5,052 nucleotides of DNA from CALAED01 sp937891035 (GTDB taxonomy: Bacteria > Actinomycetota > Actinomycetes > Streptosporangiales > Streptosporangiaceae). The stretch is from NCBI GenBank assembly GCA_035642125.1, contig DASQSZ010000047.1:1-5052 (forward strand), read 5' to 3'. A program made the position numbers and the translations under genes. The stretch's first letter is position 1; each line of letters opens with the position of its first letter. Shown piece by piece: positions 4,199-5,052 of this stretch. The notes below the pieces were generated by a model. It did no database searches, was not told the origin of the DNA, and saw only the letters and a program-made list of their open reading frames with translations.

Positions 4199-5052
4199 GT
4201 GGAACTCTCCGTAGTCATGCCTTGCCTGAACGAGGCCGAAACCATCGAAACCTGCGTTCGCAAGGCGATCGGCTTCTTCGAAGAGCACGGCGTCGACGGC
4301 GAGGTCGTCATCGCCGACAACGGCAGTACGGACGGCAGCCAGCAGCTTGCCCGCGACGCCGGCGCCCGCGTGGTGCCGGTCTCGGATAAGGGATACGGAA
4401 ACGCCCTCATGGGCGGCATCCGGGCCGCTAAAGGCCGCTATGTCGTGATGGGCGACGCCGACGACTCTTACGACTTCACCGGCCTGTGGCCATTCCTCGA
4501 GCAACTGCGGGACGGCGCCGATCTGGTGATGGGCAACCGCTTCCAGGGCGGCATCGCGCCCGGTGCCATGCCGCCCCTCCACCGTTACCTCGGCAACCCG
4601 GTGCTCAGCTATATCGGCCGGCTGTTCTTCGGCAGCGAGATCGGCGATTTCCATTGCGGGCTGCGGGCCTTTCGCAAGGACGCCGTCATGCGGCTCGGAC
4701 TGCAAACGGGTGGCATGGAATTCGCCAGCGAATTGGTGGTGAAGGCCACGCTCGCCAAGCTCGACATCCGTGAGGTCCCGACGACGCTTTCGCCCGACGG
4801 CCGGTCCCGGGCGCCGCACCTGAACACCTGGCGTGACGGCTGGCGGCATCTGCGCTTCCTCCTGCTGTACAGCCCGCGATGGCTGTTTTTCATCCCCGGC
4901 CTCGTGCTCATGACGCTGGGTCTCGTCAGCGGGCTGGCCCTGTCGTTCGGGCCGGTGCGGATCGGCGATGTCGCCTTCGACGTCGACACTTTGGTGGCCG
5001 CGTCGGCGATCCTGGTGATCGGGTTCCAGGCGGTGCTATTCGCCCTGCTCAC
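4199..5052 (+). CDS. GT2 family glycosyltransferase, polyprenyl-phosphate-sugar synthase type, C-terminally cut
   Basis: The first 284 codons are visible; the gene runs off the right edge. The GT-A fold begins at once with ELSVVMPCLNEAETI (2-16), then ADNGSTDGS (39-47), the DxD-type metal and nucleotide-sugar motif GDADDSYDF (85-93) and MGNRFQGG (111-118). GDFHCGLRAFRKDA (149-162) is typical of the DPM1/GtrB-like branch that transfers a sugar from a nucleotide donor to polyprenyl phosphate at the inner membrane face. Two hydrophobic segments follow (about 228-250 and 264-284), so the protein is membrane anchored. Start at GTG 4199 is set by GGAGGAG at 4184-4190. It is divergent from the GT-C gene, which suggests a donor-maker/donor-user pair. 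The sugar (mannose, glucose or other) cannot be read from the sequence. The family call is firm; the lipid acceptor is inferred. Confidence 0.9.
   Translation, partial: MELSVVMPCLNEAETIETCVRKAIGFFEEHGVDGEVVIADNGSTDGSQQLARDAGARVVPVSDKGYGNALMGGIRAAKGRYVVMGDADDSYDFTGLWPFLEQLRDGADLVMGNRFQGGIAPGAMPPLHRYLGNPVLSYIGRLFFGSEIGDFHCGLRAFRKDAVMRLGLQTGGMEFASELVVKATLAKLDIREVPTTLSPDGRSRAPHLNTWRDGWRHLRFLLLYSPRWLFFIPGLVLMTLGLVSGLALSFGPVRIGDVAFDVDTLVAASAILVIGFQAVLFALL

Noticed and set aside
3986..4849. Open frame of 287 codons on the minus strand
   Set aside because: Antisense to the GT2 gene, whose plus-strand frame carries the full set of GT2 motifs. The minus frame shows no recognisable domain.

Overview
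The window is very GC-rich, and its real genes carry G or C at almost every third codon position. Gene starts are often GTG. A protein O-mannosyltransferase lies back to back with rsmI, an arrangement familiar from actinobacteria such as mycobacteria and streptomycetes. I read this as chromosomal DNA of a high-GC actinomycete. The genus cannot be fixed from sequence reading alone.

Layout, left to right. (1) 1-502, minus strand: N-terminal part of a GT39 dolichyl/polyprenyl-phosphate-mannose protein mannosyltransferase that runs off the left edge. (2) 503-647: short divergent intergenic region. (3) 648-1586, plus strand: rsmI, the 16S rRNA C1402 2'-O-methyltransferase, with a Gly/Thr-rich N-terminal extension encoded by three perfect 15-bp G-rich repeats. 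(4) 1587-2099: convergent intergenic region of about 510 bp. It holds an AT-rich island with a 15-bp palindrome, a possible leaderless mini-ORF, several hairpins that may act as terminators, a G-quadruplex-type motif, and a 55-codon coding-like stretch just past the amber stop of the next gene. (5) 2100-3713, minus strand: a large multi-pass GT-C-type membrane glycosyltransferase. (6) 3714-4198: divergent intergenic region of about 485 bp containing a potential three-way-junction RNA fold and short repeats. (7) 4199-5052, plus strand: a GT2 glycosyltransferase of the polyprenyl-phosphate-sugar synthase type with C-terminal membrane helices, cut by the right edge.

Three of the four solid genes belong to lipid-linked sugar chemistry. 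The GT2 enzyme would load a sugar from a nucleotide donor onto polyprenyl phosphate on the cytoplasmic face. GT-C enzymes such as the 2100-3713 product and the mannosyltransferase typically take such lipid-linked sugars and transfer them outside the membrane to glycans or secreted proteins. That these particular proteins share a donor is inference. RsmI is a ribosome-modification gene and is probably only a neighbour.

No mobile element, CRISPR array, tRNA or rRNA gene was recognised. The less ordinary signals are the G-rich repeat inside rsmI, the open frame past the GT-C stop codon, the palindromic AT-rich island after rsmI, and the nested inverted repeats upstream of the GT-C gene.
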